The notes under the pieces were generated by a model, which saw only the letters and a program-made list of their open reading frames with translations, searched no databases and was not told the origin of the DNA. From positions 1,054,001-1,118,000 of the forward strand of contig NZ_CP053108.1 in the NCBI RefSeq assembly GCF_013009075.1: 64,000 nt of DNA, given 5' to 3'. A program made the position numbers and the translations under genes. The DNA comes from Halomonas sp. TA22. GTDB lineage: Bacteria > Pseudomonadota > Gammaproteobacteria > Pseudomonadales > Halomonadaceae. Below, in pieces: positions 36,140 to 47,609 of this stretch; positions within the stretch are counted from its first letter, which is position 1; every line of letters starts with the position of its first letter.

Positions 36140-37036
36140 TCAGGCCTCCGGGGCGAACAGGCCGGTAGAGAGATAGCGATCGCCCCGGTCGCAGACGATA
36201 AAGACGATAGTCGAGTTCTCGACTGTCTCGGCGATGCGCAGCGCGCCCGCCAGGGCGCCACCGGAGGAGACGCCCGCCAGGATGCCCTCTTCGCGTGCCA
36301 GGCGACGCATATGCACCTCCGCCTCGTGTTGCCCGATATCCAGGACACGGTCGACGCGCGACTCATCGAAGATGCCCGGCAGATACGCCTTGGGCCAGCG
36401 GCGGATACCCGCGATGCTCGCCCCATCCTCCGGCTGCAGGCCGATGATCTGGACCGCCGGATTGCGCTCCTTGAGATAGCGCGACACCCCCATGATGGTG
36501 CCGGTGGTGCCCATGGAGCTGATGAAATGGGTGATGTTTCCCCCGGTCTGTTCCCACAGCTCGGGGCCGGTGGTGCGATAGTGCGCCAGCGGGTTGTCGG
36601 GATTGGCGAATTGATCGAGGGGCTTGCCTTCACCCTTGGCGATCATGCTGTCGGCGAGATCGCGAGCCCCTTCCATACCCTGCTCCTTGGTCACCGTGAT
36701 CAGCTCGGCACCGAAGGCGGCCATTGCCTGCTTGCGCTCACTGGAGGCGTTGTCAGGCATGATCAGCCGCATCCGGTAGCCCTTGATCGCCGCCGCCATG
36801 GCAAGCGCGATACCGGTATTGCCCGAGGTGGCTTCGATCAGGGTATCGCCGGGGCGGATCTCACCGCGCGCCTCGGCCTCGGAGAGCATCGAGAGTGCTG
36901 GACGATCCTTGACCGACCCCGCCGGATTATTGCCCTCGAGCTTGGCCAGCAGCGTGTTGTTGCGGCCGGTCGCAATACGCTTCAAGCGCACAAGTGGCGT
37001 ATTGCCGACCACATCCTCAAGCGTTGGGTAATGCAT
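36140..37036 (-). CDS. cysM: Cysteine synthase B (O-acetylserine sulfhydrylase B)
   Basis: 298 residues. PLP enzyme that forms cysteine from O-acetylserine and sulfide or thiosulfate. PLP lysine K43 is in NPAGSVKDRP, followed by the phosphate loop TSGNTGIALA. The R-rich C-terminal loop and the absence of the CysK-specific C-terminus support CysM. AAGGA lies 7 nt before the ATG. It heads a cysM-rlmD-relA-mazG run and is divergent from barA, the usual gammaproteobacterial order. Confidence 0.93.
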   Translation of the reverse strand: MHYPTLEDVVGNTPLVRLKRIATGRNNTLLAKLEGNNPAGSVKDRPALSMLSEAEARGEIRPGDTLIEATSGNTGIALAMAAAIKGYRMRLIMPDNASSERKQAMAAFGAELITVTKEQGMEGARDLADSMIAKGEGKPLDQFANPDNPLAHYRTTGPELWEQTGGNITHFISSMGTTGTIMGVSRYLKERNPAVQIIGLQPEDGASIAGIRRWPKAYLPGIFDESRVDRVLDIGQHEAEVHMRRLAREEGILAGVSSGGALAGALRIAETVENSTIVFIVCDRGDRYLSTGLFAPEA

Positions 37037-37238
37037 CTCGCCATCCTTCTGGAATCTTTACCCGATTATATCCGTGCCCGACCGGGGGTGACAGTTATCC
37101 CGTGTCCGACTTCCTTTTGCCTCCCTCTGGTGAGGCAGAAATGGGTGGCCTCTGGCGGGCTATGGCATAATGGCGCTTCAATGCACTCCGCGCTCGCTAG
37201 CGAGTCATATCACGCCATATCGAGTCGAAGGTCTGACC

Positions 37239-39917
37239 ATGTTGATCAGAACCCGCTTGCTGTTACTACTGATCTTCATTCCCATGGGGTTGGTGCTGCT
37301 GTTTTCCTTTTTCTTCCTGCAGCATGGGAATCATGAGCGCCGCGAAGCCCTGGAAGAGCGCATCACCGCCAGTGCCATCCTGTTGGCACCATCGCTGCAG
37401 CAGGCCATCATCGATGGCCAGGAGACGCGTCTGCAGGAGTTGGTCAGGCGGCTCTTGAACATCGAGGAGATTCGCGCGGCCAGTCTGTTTGATAGCGAGG
37501 GGGAGACGATTCTTCGCCTGGGCCAGCCCCTGCCTACCCCCCGCCAAGGGGCGAACCATCAATGGCAGCTGAGGCTACCGCTGGGTAGTGGTGAACTGGG
37601 TGATGAGCTGCCGGCGCGTCTCGAGCTGGCCGTCGATACGTCCTCACTGGCGCTGAGCCACTATCACAATCTGACCAAGGCCGGGCTTGCGTGGCTGATT
37701 ACCGGGCTGGCCCTGTTCCTGGCGGCCTATCTGATCATACGACGCGTGACCCGCCCGCTGGACGACATTCGCCAGTTGGTCAGACAGCTGAACAGCGGTA
37801 ATTACGGCCACCGGCTCGACACCCACTCCTCCTCCGAGCTGGCCGGGCTCTCCCACGGCATCAATTCGCTGGCCGACCGCCTCGAACACATCAACGACGA
37901 CATGCAGCGCCATATCGAGCAGACCACCCATGATCTGCAGGAGTCCATGGACACCATCGAGATCAAGAACATCGAGCTCGACATGGCCCACCGCCGCGCG
38001 CTTGAGGCCAACCGGATCAAGTCGGAGTTCCTGGCCAACATGAGCCACGAGATTCGCACCCCGCTCAATGGCATCATCGGCTTCTGCCAGCTGCTGGCGC
38101 GCTCGCCTCTCGAGGCACGCCAGCGCGAATGGCTCAACCATGTCAGCAAGGCCTCCGACAGCCTGCTCTCGCTGATCAACGACATTCTCGATTTCTCCAA
38201 GCTCGAAGCGGGCAAGATGCAGCTGGAGAACCTACCACTGGACATGGTCGCCCTTGTCGACGAGGTGCTCTGCCTGCAAGCACCTCAGGCTCATCAGAAA
38301 TCGCTCTATCTGATGGGACTGGTCTACGACGATGTACCGGATGCGTTATGGGGCGATCCGATGCGCATCAAGCAGGTACTCACCAACCTGGTGCACAACG
38401 CCATCAAGTTCACCCACCAGGGCGAGGTCATCGTCCGGGTGATGGTCGAGGATGCCGACAGCTGCCAGATGACACTGCGGGTGACCGTCAGCGATACCGG
38501 CATCGGTCTATCGCCCAGCGACACCAGCCGTCTATTCAAGGCGTTCAGCCAGGCCAGCGCCAGCGACTCTCGTCACTATGGCGGCACCGGCCTGGGGCTG
38601 ATGATCTGTAGGCAACTGGTCGAACAGATGGGGGGCGAAATCGGCGTCGAGAGCCGCCTCAGGCATGGATCGACCTTTGCCTTCACCCTGCCCCTCGCTG
38701 GCAAGGCAGAGGGGATACGCCCGCCTGACATGGCCCTGGAGGGTCTCTGCATTGCCCTGTACGAGCCTCATGCCACGACTCGCCATGCGCTGGAGCACCT
38801 GCTCTCCTCATGTGGTGCCGAGATCAGGATCATCGATCATGAGCTGGCTGCGCCCCCCAACGATACCGATCTGCTCATCGCGGGACTGCAGTATGAGGAT
38901 CTCGGGCTAGCAAGGCTGGCCTATGTGCAACAGTACCTCAACACACTACCCTGCCCCTGCATTCTGCAGGTCAATACCAGCCCGCTCGAGCTGCCCGACC
39001 TCCACCTGCCCCACGGCGGCGAGATCCTTACCCGGCCGATGTCGCGTCAGACCTTCGTGCGTACGCTCACCCGTCTGCTCGAACCCACCGACAGCGAAGC
39101 GCTGGCCGCACCGCCGAAACGCGTCTCCTCGCCCGGCGTACCTCGCGTCCTGATCGTCGACGACATGCCGTCGAACCGGTTGCTGCTCGAGCAGCTACTG
39201 AACGACCTGGGACTCGAATCGCACTCCTGCATGAGCGGCGAAGAGGCACTGGCACTTGCTCAGGGTGAGAACTTCGATCTGGTGCTCATGGACATTCGTC
39301 TGCCCGGCATGGATGGCATCGCCACGACCCAGGCGCTGCGACAAGTGAATGCGCACTGGCAACATTGTCCGATCATTGCCGTCACCGCCCACGCCATGGC
39401 CGATGAGCATCGTCAGCTGCATCAGCAGGGTTTTCTCAATGTCCTGATCAAACCGGTCGATCATGTCGAGCTGGCAAACCTGCTTGGCAAGCATCTGAAT
39501 CTTCCGTTGGCCGCACTGCCCGCGCCGAGCGGTGGAGAGGACAACACGCCCACGGTTGCGGCGCAAGATGAGCTGGCGGTGGTGGACATGCGCTTGGGAA
39601 CGCGCCTTGCCGCAGGGCGGGAGGCGCTGGCCAAGGATACGCTGTCCCTGCTGCTGGCGAGCCTCGACGACAGCGAAGAGGCCCTGCGCCGCGCCTGGGA
39701 GGCACGCGACGAAGAGGCATTCCTCGATGCCATTCATGCCTTGAACGGTGCCTGTCGTTACTGTGGCGTACCGCAGCTCGCCCTGCTTGCGGAAACCCTC
39801 GAGACACGCATACGCACCCGTGGCCTCATCGATGTCGCACCACTCCTCGATGAGCTGCACGACGCCATGGCACGGTTACGCCAGTGGCAGCAGCACAACG
39901 CACCCTTTTACAAATAA
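37239..39917 (+). CDS. barA: Hybrid sensor kinase BarA/GacS
   Basis: 892 residues from the ATG at 37239 (GAAGG 8 nt upstream; the longer frame from 37170 lacks a ribosome site). TM1 is at about 7-29, a periplasmic loop to about 145, TM2 at about 149-167, then HAMP, HisKA with H270 in [12 protein letters not shown], ATPase with GGTGLGLMI, a degenerate receiver-like segment, a true receiver with D685 in [13 protein letters not shown], and an Hpt domain with H833 in [13 protein letters not shown]. It phosphorylates UvrY/GacA to control Csr/Rsm small RNAs, carbon use and secondary metabolism. The partner regulator is not in this window. Confidence 0.92.
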   Translation: MLIRTRLLLLLIFIPMGLVLLFSFFFLQHGNHERREALEERITASAILLAPSLQQAIIDGQETRLQELVRRLLNIEEIRAASLFDSEGETILRLGQPLPTPRQGANHQWQLRLPLGSGELGDELPARLELAVDTSSLALSHYHNLTKAGLAWLITGLALFLAAYLIIRRVTRPLDDIRQLVRQLNSGNYGHRLDTHSSSELAGLSHGINSLADRLEHINDDMQRHIEQTTHDLQESMDTIEIKNIELDMAHRRALEANRIKSEFLANMSHEIRTPLNGIIGFCQLLARSPLEARQREWLNHVSKASDSLLSLINDILDFSKLEAGKMQLENLPLDMVALVDEVLCLQAPQAHQKSLYLMGLVYDDVPDALWGDPMRIKQVLTNLVHNAIKFTHQGEVIVRVMVEDADSCQMTLRVTVSDTGIGLSPSDTSRLFKAFSQASASDSRHYGGTGLGLMICRQLVEQMGGEIGVESRLRHGSTFAFTLPLAGKAEGIRPPDMALEGLCIALYEPHATTRHALEHLLSSCGAEIRIIDHELAAPPNDTDLLIAGLQYEDLGLARLAYVQQYLNTLPCPCILQVNTSPLELPDLHLPHGGEILTRPMSRQTFVRTLTRLLEPTDSEALAAPPKRVSSPGVPRVLIVDDMPSNRLLLEQLLNDLGLESHSCMSGEEALALAQGENFDLVLMDIRLPGMDGIATTQALRQVNAHWQHCPIIAVTAHAMADEHRQLHQQGFLNVLIKPVDHVELANLLGKHLNLPLAALPAPSGGEDNTPTVAAQDELAVVDMRLGTRLAAGREALAKDTLSLLLASLDDSEEALRRAWEARDEEAFLDAIHALNGACRYCGVPQLALLAETLETRIRTRGLIDVAPLLDELHDAMARLRQWQQHNAPFYK

Positions 39918-40069
39918 GAGCACGTTACACGCAGCTCATCACCTCCAGGCCTGCGCAAGCTTCTGCTCATCCGATAGACTGAGCCGATACCTCGGCCTGC
40001 GCCAGGCGTTTGGCCCTGCTGGTCAGATGCAGCGATGGAAGGCCACTGGCATCATTGAGCGTCTCGATC

Positions 40070-40885
40070 TCATCGACAGCAGCTGCCCCCCTCGATGTGA
40101 TCATGATCGTGATGTTCATGATCGTGCTCGTCGAGGGCCGCCAGCAGCCCCGCTTCCTGTCCGGCGATGGCGAGGCGCTTCATCTCGGCAACCGCCTCCT
40201 TGAGCCCCACGAACAGCGCCCGGGCGATGATCGCATGGCCGATATTGAGCTCATGAATCCCGGGAATCGCCGCGATCGCCTCGATATTGTGATAGTGCAG
40301 GCCGTGCCCGGCATTGACGGTCAATCCACGCTCGCCGGCCAAGGCCGCTGCCGAGACGAGTCGTTCGTACTCACGACTCATCTCCTGCCCGACGGCTTCG
40401 GCATAGGCCCCGGTATGCAGCTCGACGACCGGCGCGCCCGTCTGTTGGGCCGCCTGGATCTGCTCGGGATCGGGATCGATGAACAGCGAGACTTCACACC
40501 CTTGAGCCGCCAGCCTAGTACAGGCATCGGTGATCACGTCAAGGTTGCCAACCACGTCCAGACCGCCCTCGGTGGTCAGCTCCTCGCGCTTTTCCGGTAC
40601 TAAACAGACGTGGGCAGGACGGATCTGCTCAGCGAAGAGGATCATCTCCTCGGTCACCGCCATCTCCAGGTTCATGCGCGTATTGAGCATTTCGCAGAGC
40701 AAGCGCACATCGCGCTGCTGGATATGCCGACGATCCTCGCGCAAGTGCACGGTAATGCCATCGGCACCAGCCTCCTCGGCCAGCAACGCGGCCTGCACCG
40801 GGTCCGGGTAGCGAGTTCCCCGAGCCTGACGCAGGGTGGCGACATGGTCGATGTTGACACCGAGCTGAATTCGAGGGGCGTGCAT
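40070..40885 (-). CDS. pdxJ: Pyridoxine 5'-phosphate synthase with His/Cys-rich tail
   Basis: 271 residues from the ATG at 40885 (GGAG 7 nt upstream). It condenses 1-deoxyxylulose phosphate with amino-acetone phosphate in vitamin B6 synthesis. TIM-barrel landmarks are [33 protein letters not shown] and [11 protein letters not shown]. The family usually ends near 245 residues; here an extra tail of about 24 residues contains alternating His and Asp ([12 protein letters not shown]) and a CC pair, a likely metal-binding extension. It lies 19 nt after recO on the same strand. Confidence 0.93.
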   Translation of the reverse strand: MHAPRIQLGVNIDHVATLRQARGTRYPDPVQAALLAEEAGADGITVHLREDRRHIQQRDVRLLCEMLNTRMNLEMAVTEEMILFAEQIRPAHVCLVPEKREELTTEGGLDVVGNLDVITDACTRLAAQGCEVSLFIDPDPEQIQAAQQTGAPVVELHTGAYAEAVGQEMSREYERLVSAAALAGERGLTVNAGHGLHYHNIEAIAAIPGIHELNIGHAIIARALFVGLKEAVAEMKRLAIAGQEAGLLAALDEHDHEHHDHDHIEGGSCCR

Positions 40886-40904
40886 AGGATATCTCCGCAA
40901 TGGA

Positions 40905-41618
40905 TCAGGATGGAATGGCGTGGCGGCGCTTGGCAAGCTGCAGCATCAGCTCGCGCGAGCGTAGCGGACGACTGCCCAACAGCGGCGCCAGGGCGGCACG
41001 GGTGAGCGCCTTGGCCGCACCGGCAAGGCCGGGCGCCTCCCACTGGCCACTGGCCAGCAAGCGCAGCGCGCGACCCTCGATGCCCTGGTCGACGCCTGCA
41101 GGAAGTGCCTCGAAGCGCCTCGCTTGCACGCAGTAGACATAACGCCGCTGGGGATCGAGCTCCGCACCTTCCAGGTCATGGAACACCGGCTCGGCATCGA
41201 GAGCTTCGAGCAGGGCAAGCTCGAGACGCCGAAGCGCTGGCGCCCTCTCCTCCGGGCGTGGCAACGCGGCCAGGGAGGCACCGTAGAAGGCGAATATCTC
41301 GCGGCTTGGCAGCAGTAGTGGCAAGATTCGCGCCACCAGCTCGTTGGCATACAGTCCGCACAGCAGTCCCTCCCCGGCCAGTAGAGCTGCACTTCCAGAA
41401 GTCTCCATCAGCCGCAGGCGCTTGAGCTCGCCTTCACCCACCCAGGTCACCAGCAGGGGGACAAAGGGCTGCATGCGCGAGCGTGAACGACTGCCGGGGC
41501 GTTGTATGCCCTGAGCCACGGCGCGCACGCGGCCATGCTCGAGGGTCAGCAGATCGACCAGGGCACTGGTCTCCCGGTAGGGACGCTTATGCAGAAGATA
41601 GGCAGGCTGGGGCTGCAT
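40905..41618 (-). CDS. recO: DNA repair protein RecO
   Basis: 237 residues with an N-terminal OB fold ([20 protein letters not shown]) and a helical C-terminal domain. It helps load RecA on SSB-coated DNA in the RecFOR pathway. It lacks the C-terminal zinc-finger cysteines of some homologues, as is common in gammaproteobacteria. It starts 3 nt after the era stop, so it belongs to the lepB-rnc-era-recO-pdxJ run. Confidence 0.92.
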   Translation of the reverse strand: MQPQPAYLLHKRPYRETSALVDLLTLEHGRVRAVAQGIQRPGSRSRSRMQPFVPLLVTWVGEGELKRLRLMETSGSAALLAGEGLLCGLYANELVARILPLLLPSREIFAFYGASLAALPRPEERAPALRRLELALLEALDAEPVFHDLEGAELDPQRRYVYCVQARRFEALPAGVDQGIEGRALRLLASGQWEAPGLAGAAKALTRAALAPLLGSRPLRSRELMLQLAKRRHAIPS

Positions 41619-41621
41619 GGA

Positions 41622-42521
41622 TCAATCGTGATCGTAGCCGAGGCTCTTCAGGGCACGTTCGTCATCCGACCAGCCACGCTTGACCTTGACCCACAGATTC
41701 AGCATGACCTTGGCGTCGAATTGCTTCTCCATCTCCAGGCGCGCCTCGCGACCGATACTCTTGATACGCTCGCCATTCTCGCCGATCAGGATCTTCTTCT
41801 GCCCCGGCCGCTCGACCAGCATCAAGGCACTGATATGCACCACCCGGCCCTCATCGCGAAACTCCTCGATCTCAACGGTCATCTGGTAGGGCAGCTCATC
41901 GCCTAATTGACGCATGACCTTCTCACGTACCAGCTCGGCGGCCAGAAAACGCTGGCTGCGATTGGTGACCTGATCGTCCGGGTAGAAATGAATGCTTTCG
42001 GGGAGGTGCTTGGCGACTTCGGCCTCGAGCTCCGGCACGTTGTTGCCGTGCTTGGCCGAGAGCGGCAGGATCGCGGCGAAGTCGCGCTTGGCACCGACCT
42101 CTTCGAGCCACGGCAGCAGCGAGTTCTTGTCCTCCAGCCAGTCGACCTTGTTGATGGCCAGGATGACCGGTGCCTGGACATGGGTGAGCTTCTCGAGCAC
42201 CGCCTGATCCTCGGCGGTCCAGCGCGTGCGGTCGATGATGAACACCACGCAGTCGACGTCGCGCAGCGCCTGCGTGGCGGCCTGGTTCATGAACCGATTG
42301 ATCGCCTTGTTGCGATCCTTGGACATGATGTGCATGCCTGGCGTATCGACATAGATGGTCTGGTCGTCGCCTTCGGTCTTGATCCCCAGTACCTGGTGGC
42401 GTGTCGTCTGCGGCCGCCGCGACGTGATCGAGATCTTCTGGCCCAGAATACGATTCATCAGGGTCGATTTGCCGACGTTGGGACGTCCGACGATGGCAAC
42501 GAAACCACAGCGCTGGTTCAT
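41622..42521 (-). CDS. era: GTPase Era
   Basis: 299 residues from the ATG at 42521, overlapping the rnc stop by 4 nt. G motifs: GRPNVGKST, the RRPQTTRH switch, DTPGMH and NKVDWL. The C-terminal KH domain ([20 protein letters not shown]) binds the 3' end of 16S rRNA. Needed for 30S assembly. A longer reading from 42638 runs into rnc and is rejected. Confidence 0.96.
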   Translation of the reverse strand: MNQRCGFVAIVGRPNVGKSTLMNRILGQKISITSRRPQTTRHQVLGIKTEGDDQTIYVDTPGMHIMSKDRNKAINRFMNQAATQALRDVDCVVFIIDRTRWTAEDQAVLEKLTHVQAPVILAINKVDWLEDKNSLLPWLEEVGAKRDFAAILPLSAKHGNNVPELEAEVAKHLPESIHFYPDDQVTNRSQRFLAAELVREKVMRQLGDELPYQMTVEIEEFRDEGRVVHISALMLVERPGQKKILIGENGERIKSIGREARLEMEKQFDAKVMLNLWVKVKRGWSDDERALKSLGYDHD

Positions 42522-43207
42522 GAGCGACTTCCTCGCGGCTCGAGCAGCTTGAGCGCCTGTTCGGCGGCCTGCTGCTCGGCATGACGGCGGCTGGGGCCGA
42601 CGCCGATGGTATGTTTGTCGAGCATATCGACATGGCACTCGATGGTGAAGGTCTGGGCATGCGCCTCCCCCTCAACCGACAGTACGTCGTAACGCGGCAA
42701 GGGACACTGGCGCGACTGCAGGAACTCCTGCAGGCGAGTCTTGGGGTCCTTCTGGGTATCCTGCAGATCGATCGCCTCGAGACGCGTGCCGTACCAGGAG
42801 AGCACCCGCGACTTGGCCACTTCCATGCCGGCGTCCAGATAGATTGCTCCGATCACCGCCTCGACAGCGTCGGCCAGTATCGAATCGCGCCGATGCCCGC
42901 CGCTCTTCATCTCGCCGGAGCCCAGGCTCAGACATTCGCCCAGCGCGAATTCGCGGGCCACCTCGGCCAGGGTCTGGCCCTTGACCAACTGGGCACGCAG
43001 ACGCGAAAGCTGGCCTTCCCGCGCCTGCGGGAAGCGCCGAAAGAGCGCCTCGGCGATGACGAAATTGACGATCGAGTCACCGAGAAATTCGAGACGCTCG
43101 TTATTCTGGCCGCCGACGCTGCGGTGGGTCATGGCCAGCTCCAGCAGGCCTATATCAGCGAACTCATGGCCGATACGACGGCTGAAGTCTTTCAAGGGGT
43201 TGCTCAC
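42518..43207 (-). CDS. rnc: Ribonuclease III
   Basis: 229 residues beginning with GTG at 43207, with AGGAG 4 nt upstream. The catalytic signature [20 protein letters not shown] holds the metal-binding Glu and Asp; a second acidic pair lies in [14 protein letters not shown]; a double-stranded RNA-binding domain follows (about 155-225). It cuts rRNA precursors and structured mRNAs. It lies downstream of lepB (52 bp) and is coupled to era. Confidence 0.96.
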   Translation of the reverse strand: MSNPLKDFSRRIGHEFADIGLLELAMTHRSVGGQNNERLEFLGDSIVNFVIAEALFRRFPQAREGQLSRLRAQLVKGQTLAEVAREFALGECLSLGSGEMKSGGHRRDSILADAVEAVIGAIYLDAGMEVAKSRVLSWYGTRLEAIDLQDTQKDPKTRLQEFLQSRQCPLPRYDVLSVEGEAHAQTFTIECHVDMLDKHTIGVGPSRRHAEQQAAEQALKLLEPRGSRS

Positions 43208-43259
43208 GAAGCTCCTGCTTGTTTTTCAGGGTGTAATGTCATCGATGCGATCATCGCCT

Positions 43260-44063
43260 CTATTGGATACGGCGCACCGAGGTGAAGCTCGGCAGGCCTC
43301 CATCCCAGTGCATCCAGACCGCGAACGCCTGTCCCACGATATTCTCCTCGGGAACGAAGCCCCAGTAGCGGCTATCGTTGGAGTTGTCGCGATTGTCCCC
43401 GACCGTGAAATAGTGCCCATCCGGCACGACCAGCTCGCGCATCTGTGGGCCGGGGTCTTGGGGATTATGGTAAATATAGTGCAGACGTTCACCCAGCTGC
43501 TCTTCGAGCAATTGCAGAGCGCTCGCCCCACTGGGCGATTCGTCGGTCACACTGTTGGGCACGGCTTCGCCATTGACGTAGAGTTGCTTGCCCTCGTAGC
43601 GAATCTGGTCACCCGGCAGCCCGACCACGCGCTTGATGAAGTTGATGGAGGGTTCCTGAGGGAAGCGGAACACCATCACATCGCCACGCTCAGGATCGTT
43701 CATCTCGACGAATCTGGTGTTGAGCACCGGCAGCCGCAAACCATAGGTGTACTTGTTGACCAGGATGAAATCGCCGACTTCGAGCGTGGGGCGCATCGAG
43801 CCGGAGGGAATCTGGAACGGCTCCACCAGGAAACTTCGCAGCAGCAGCACGACCAGCAGTACCGGGAAGAAAGAGCGGGCGTAGTCGACCACCCATGGCT
43901 CTCTGGCGACGCGTTTGCGCGCACTCTCATCCAGCTGCTCGCCGGTTTCGGCCTCCACCGCTGCCACTCTGGCGCGTCGTCCACGAGCCCAAATCAGGCT
44001 ATCGAGCAGCCAGACAAGCCCTGTGACCGCCACGGCCACCACCAGCAAAAGCGAAAAATCCAT
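43260..44063 (-). CDS. lepB: Signal peptidase I
   Basis: 267 residues. Two N-terminal membrane segments (about 2-24 and 63-80), then the catalytic serine S89 in PSGSMRPTL and lysine K144 in NFIKRVVGLPGD, positions almost the same as in the E. coli enzyme. It removes signal peptides from secreted preproteins. It lies 14 bp after lepA, the conserved lepA-lepB pair. Confidence 0.96.
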   Translation of the reverse strand: MDFSLLLVVAVAVTGLVWLLDSLIWARGRRARVAAVEAETGEQLDESARKRVAREPWVVDYARSFFPVLLVVLLLRSFLVEPFQIPSGSMRPTLEVGDFILVNKYTYGLRLPVLNTRFVEMNDPERGDVMVFRFPQEPSINFIKRVVGLPGDQIRYEGKQLYVNGEAVPNSVTDESPSGASALQLLEEQLGERLHYIYHNPQDPGPQMRELVVPDGHYFTVGDNRDNSNDSRYWGFVPEENIVGQAFAVWMHWDGGLPSFTSVRRIQ

Positions 44064-44077
44064 GCGTTCCCTCGACC

Positions 44078-45895
44078 CTAGTCGTTAACCTTGAGCACAG
44101 CGAGGAAGGCATCCTGTGGAATTTCCACCTTGCCGACCTGCTTCATGCGCTTTTTGCCCGCCTTCTGTTTTTCCAACAGCTTCTTCTTGCGTGACACATC
44201 ACCGCCGTAGCACTTTGCGGTCACGTTCTTGCGCAGCGCCTTTACGGTGGAGCGCGCCACCACCTGTCCGCCGATGGCGGCCTGGATGGCCACGTCGAAC
44301 ATCTGACGTGGAATCAGCTCCTTCATCTTCTCGACCAGCAGTCGACCTCGGCCGTGAGCATGGTCGCGATGGATGATCGCCGCCAGCGCATCGACGCGAT
44401 CGCCGTTGATCAGCACATCGAGGCGCACCAGCTTGGCCGCTTCGAAACGCTCGAAACTGTAATCGAGTGAGGCGTAGCCCTTGGAGATCGACTTGAGGCG
44501 GTCGAAGAAGTCCATCACCACCTCGGACATCGGCAGTTCGTAGACGAGCTGGATCTGGCTGCCCAGGAACTGCATGTCACGCTGGGTACCGCGGCGCTTC
44601 TCGCACTCGGTGATCACGTTGCCCACGTACTCCTGGGGTACCAGGATACTGGCCCGCACGATAGGCTCGCGCATCTCATCGACATTGGCCATGTCAGGCA
44701 GCTTGGAGGGGTTGGAGACATACACGATCTCGCCTCCATCCATGGCCAGCTCGTAGACCACCGTCGGTGCCGTGGTCAGCAGGTCGATATCGTATTCGCG
44801 CTCGAGACGCTCCTGGATGATCTCCATGTGCAGCGTGCCAAGGAAGCCTACCCGGAAACCGAAGCCCAATGCATCGGAGTTTTCCGGCTCATAGGCCAGC
44901 GAAGCATCGTTGAGGGCGAGCTTCTCCAGCGCATCGCGGAAGTCTTCATAGTCGTCGGCGCTGACCGGGAACATCCCTGCATAGACCTGCGGCTTGACCT
45001 TCTGGAAGCCGGGCAGGCGCGGCACGTCGGGCGTCTTGGCGTGGGTGATGGTATCCCCCACCGGCGCGCCCTGAATCTCCTTGATCCCGGCCACGACGAA
45101 GCCCACCTCACCTGCACGCAGGATGCCGGTCTCACGGCGCAAGGGCGTGAAGATACCGATTTCGTTGACCTGCCAGTCGCGACCGGTGGACTTGATGCGC
45201 ATCTTGTCGCCCTTGCGCAGGGTGCCGTCGAACAGACGCACCAGCGATACCACGCCCAAGTAGTTGTCGAACCAGGAGTCGACGATCAGGGCCTGCAGCG
45301 ACGCATTGGGGTTGCCCTTGGGGGGCGGGATGTCCCGTACCAGGCGCTCGAGCAGCGCCTCCATGCCCATGCCGCTCTTGGCCGAGACCTGGCAGGCATC
45401 GGTGGCATCCAGGCCGATGATCTCCTCGATCTCCTTGGCCACCTTGTCGGGATCGGCCTGGGGCAGATCCATCTTGTTGAGCACCGGTAGTACTTCGAGC
45501 CCCTGCTCGACGGCGGTGTAGCAGTTCGCGACCGACTGGGCCTCGACGCCCTGGGCAGCATCCACGACCAGCAGTGCCCCCTCGCAGGCATAGAGCGAGC
45601 GCGACACCTCATACGAGAAATCGACATGCCCCGGAGTGTCGATGAAGTTCAGCTGGTAGGTCTTGCCATCCTCGGCCTGGTAATCGAGGGTCACCGATTG
45701 AGCCTTGATGGTGATGCCCCGCTCGCGTTCGATATCCATCGAATCGAGCACCTGCTCCTTGAGCTCGCGGTCGCTCAAGCCACCGCATAACTGGATGATC
45801 CGGTCCGACAAGGTGGACTTGCCATGGTCGATATGGGCGATGATCGAGAAGTTGCGGATATGCTGGAGGTCGTCGCGTGATTCGTCGTTGGCCAT
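44078..45895 (-). CDS. lepA: Elongation factor 4 (LepA, back-translocating GTPase)
   Basis: 605 residues from the ATG at 45895 ([18 protein letters not shown]). A longer frame to 46057 passes through a terminator-like hairpin and has no family similarity. G motifs [18 protein letters not shown] and NKMDLP, then domains II, III, V and the LepA-specific C-terminal domain ([13 protein letters not shown]). It acts on ribosomes during initiation or translocation stress. Confidence 0.96.
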   Translation of the reverse strand: MANDESRDDLQHIRNFSIIAHIDHGKSTLSDRIIQLCGGLSDRELKEQVLDSMDIERERGITIKAQSVTLDYQAEDGKTYQLNFIDTPGHVDFSYEVSRSLYACEGALLVVDAAQGVEAQSVANCYTAVEQGLEVLPVLNKMDLPQADPDKVAKEIEEIIGLDATDACQVSAKSGMGMEALLERLVRDIPPPKGNPNASLQALIVDSWFDNYLGVVSLVRLFDGTLRKGDKMRIKSTGRDWQVNEIGIFTPLRRETGILRAGEVGFVVAGIKEIQGAPVGDTITHAKTPDVPRLPGFQKVKPQVYAGMFPVSADDYEDFRDALEKLALNDASLAYEPENSDALGFGFRVGFLGTLHMEIIQERLEREYDIDLLTTAPTVVYELAMDGGEIVYVSNPSKLPDMANVDEMREPIVRASILVPQEYVGNVITECEKRRGTQRDMQFLGSQIQLVYELPMSEVVMDFFDRLKSISKGYASLDYSFERFEAAKLVRLDVLINGDRVDALAAIIHRDHAHGRGRLLVEKMKELIPRQMFDVAIQAAIGGQVVARSTVKALRKNVTAKCYGGDVSRKKKLLEKQKAGKKRMKQVGKVEIPQDAFLAVLKVND

Positions 45896-46016
45896 CGAGT
45901 CGGTTCTGCCTTCAGTATCAGCGCGGAAGTATGAAATGGCGCTGGTGAAAAATTGCCGCCATTGTACCGGCAAGCGCCTGACAGGAACAGCGAAGGGAGC
46001 ATGAGGGGCAAAGCAA

Positions 46017-46051
46017 GCGCCCCGACGGGAGCAGAGCTCTCGCCGGGGCGC
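46017..46051 (-). terminator. Hairpin between mucD and lepA
   Basis: GCGCCCCG at 46017-46024 pairs with CGGGGCGC at 46044-46051, an 8-bp GC stem with inner GAGAGC/GCTCT complementarity. On the minus strand it is followed by TTGCTTTG, a poor T-tract. It lies 13 bp after the mucD stop and probably ends the sigma-E operon. Confidence 0.55.
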
Positions 46052-46063
46052 AATCAACTGAGC

Positions 46064-47476
46064 TTATTCGCTTAAGCGAAGCGCCACGAACAGCGAGCGG
46101 CCATCGCGATAGAGACGCACCGGAACGGCACGATCGCTGTCGATGGAATCGATCACTTCCGCCAACCGCTCGGGAGAGCCGATGGAGTGCTGGTCAAGCG
46201 AGACAATCACGTCTCCCGGGCGGATCCCCGCTTCCGCGGCAGCTCCTTCGGGATCGAGCTCACTGACGCGCACGCCACTCTCGATGTTCAAGCGCTCACG
46301 CTCGGCGGCGTCGAGGGCACTTACCGCCAGTCCCAGGCGCGACTGGCGATCGCTCTGCTCGGCTATCGCGCTGCGCCCACCCTCGGCATCCGGCCAACTA
46401 CCCACAGTCACATCCTGGGAACGGCGCTCACCTTCACGCATCACGGTCAGCTCGACATCGCTGCCCGGCGCGACGCGACCGATCAGCCGCGGAAGCGTGG
46501 TGGAGCTTTCCACCTCCTGACCATCGACCTCGAGGATCACGTCACCGGCACGCAGGCCACCCTCTGCCGCCGGGCCCTGGGGATCGAGATCGGCGATCAA
46601 GGCCCCGGTCGGGCTCTCCATGCCGAAGGACTCCGCCAGGTCGCGCGATACCGGCTGAATCATCACGCCCAACCAGCCGCGGTCGACGCGACCATCGCTG
46701 CGCAGCTGCTCGGCGATATCCATTGCGACACTGATCGGGATGGCGAAGGAGACCCCCATGAAGCCACCGCTGCGGGTGAATATCTGCGAATTGATGCCGA
46801 CCACTTCACCGTCGAGATTGAACAGCGGACCACCGGAATTGCCTGGATTGATCGCCACGTCGGTCTGGATGAAGGGGACATAGGCGTCGCGCGGCAAGGT
46901 GCGGTTGATGGCACTGACGATACCGGCCGTGACGGAGTGATCGAAACCGAACGGTGAGCCGATCGCCGCGACCCACTCACCGACGCGCAGCTGGTCGGAG
47001 TCGCCGATATTGAGCGTCGGCAGGTCCTGCGCATCCACCTTGAGCAGTGCCACATCGGTCTGGGTATCGGCGCCGACAAGCTCTGCCGTGAGCTCGCGGC
47101 GATCATTGAGGCGCACCAGGATCTCATCGGCCCCCTCGACCACGTGCGCATTGGTCATGATGTAGCCATCGTCACTGATGATGAATCCCGAGCCGAGCGA
47201 CTGGCGCGGCTGGCTCTGGCCTCGGCCACCGCCTCCCCCAGGGGGGAACTGCTCGCCGAAGAAGTGACGGAAAATGTCGGGAATATCCTGCGAACCGGGA
47301 AACTGCTGACTGCGCGGCTGCACGATTCGCGTCGTGGAGATGTTGACTACCCCTGGGGCGGCCTCTTCGACGAGCGTGGTGAAATCGGGAAGGCCCCTGG
47401 CATGCACGGATTGCCAGGCGAAGGCCGTGATCAGCATCAACAGCCAAAGGGAAAGATGTCGAGTCATGCGTTCCAT
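46064..47476 (-). CDS. mucD: Periplasmic serine protease MucD/DegP-like (Do family)
   Basis: 470 residues. A signal peptide (ending SVHARG) precedes a trypsin-like domain with H111 (MTNAHVVEG), D141 (TDVALLKVD) and S214 (NPGNSGGPLF), then two PDZ domains (about 260-350 and 380-465). A glycine-rich loop lies at 80-86. It degrades misfolded envelope proteins. AGGAG lies 6 nt before the ATG at 47476. Its place after rseC in the sigma-E cluster matches algU-mucABCD of pseudomonads, which supports MucD rather than a generic DegP. Confidence 0.92.
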   Translation of the reverse strand: MERMTRHLSLWLLMLITAFAWQSVHARGLPDFTTLVEEAAPGVVNISTTRIVQPRSQQFPGSQDIPDIFRHFFGEQFPPGGGGGRGQSQPRQSLGSGFIISDDGYIMTNAHVVEGADEILVRLNDRRELTAELVGADTQTDVALLKVDAQDLPTLNIGDSDQLRVGEWVAAIGSPFGFDHSVTAGIVSAINRTLPRDAYVPFIQTDVAINPGNSGGPLFNLDGEVVGINSQIFTRSGGFMGVSFAIPISVAMDIAEQLRSDGRVDRGWLGVMIQPVSRDLAESFGMESPTGALIADLDPQGPAAEGGLRAGDVILEVDGQEVESSTTLPRLIGRVAPGSDVELTVMREGERRSQDVTVGSWPDAEGGRSAIAEQSDRQSRLGLAVSALDAAERERLNIESGVRVSELDPEGAAAEAGIRPGDVIVSLDQHSIGSPERLAEVIDSIDSDRAVPVRLYRDGRSLFVALRLSE

Positions 47477-47609
47477 GAAAGGCTCCTGCGATGCGTTGCA
47501 ATAGTGCTTGTATTACTCATGTTTACCACTTCATTTAACTCAGGTATGGCCCGCCACGCCGCTTGCCGTAGCCGCCTTATGACAGTATCGAAGCGCAATT
47601 GATTCCGCG

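Noticed and set aside
36139-36633. 165-codon N-terminal extension of rlmD
   Set aside because: It would lie entirely within cysM in another frame; the ATG at 36138 has a GGAGG site and matches the family start.
39918-40069. Possible acpS gene between barA and pdxJ
   Set aside because: acpS often follows pdxJ in enterobacteria, but no frame in this 152-bp gap shows its motifs and the space is too short.
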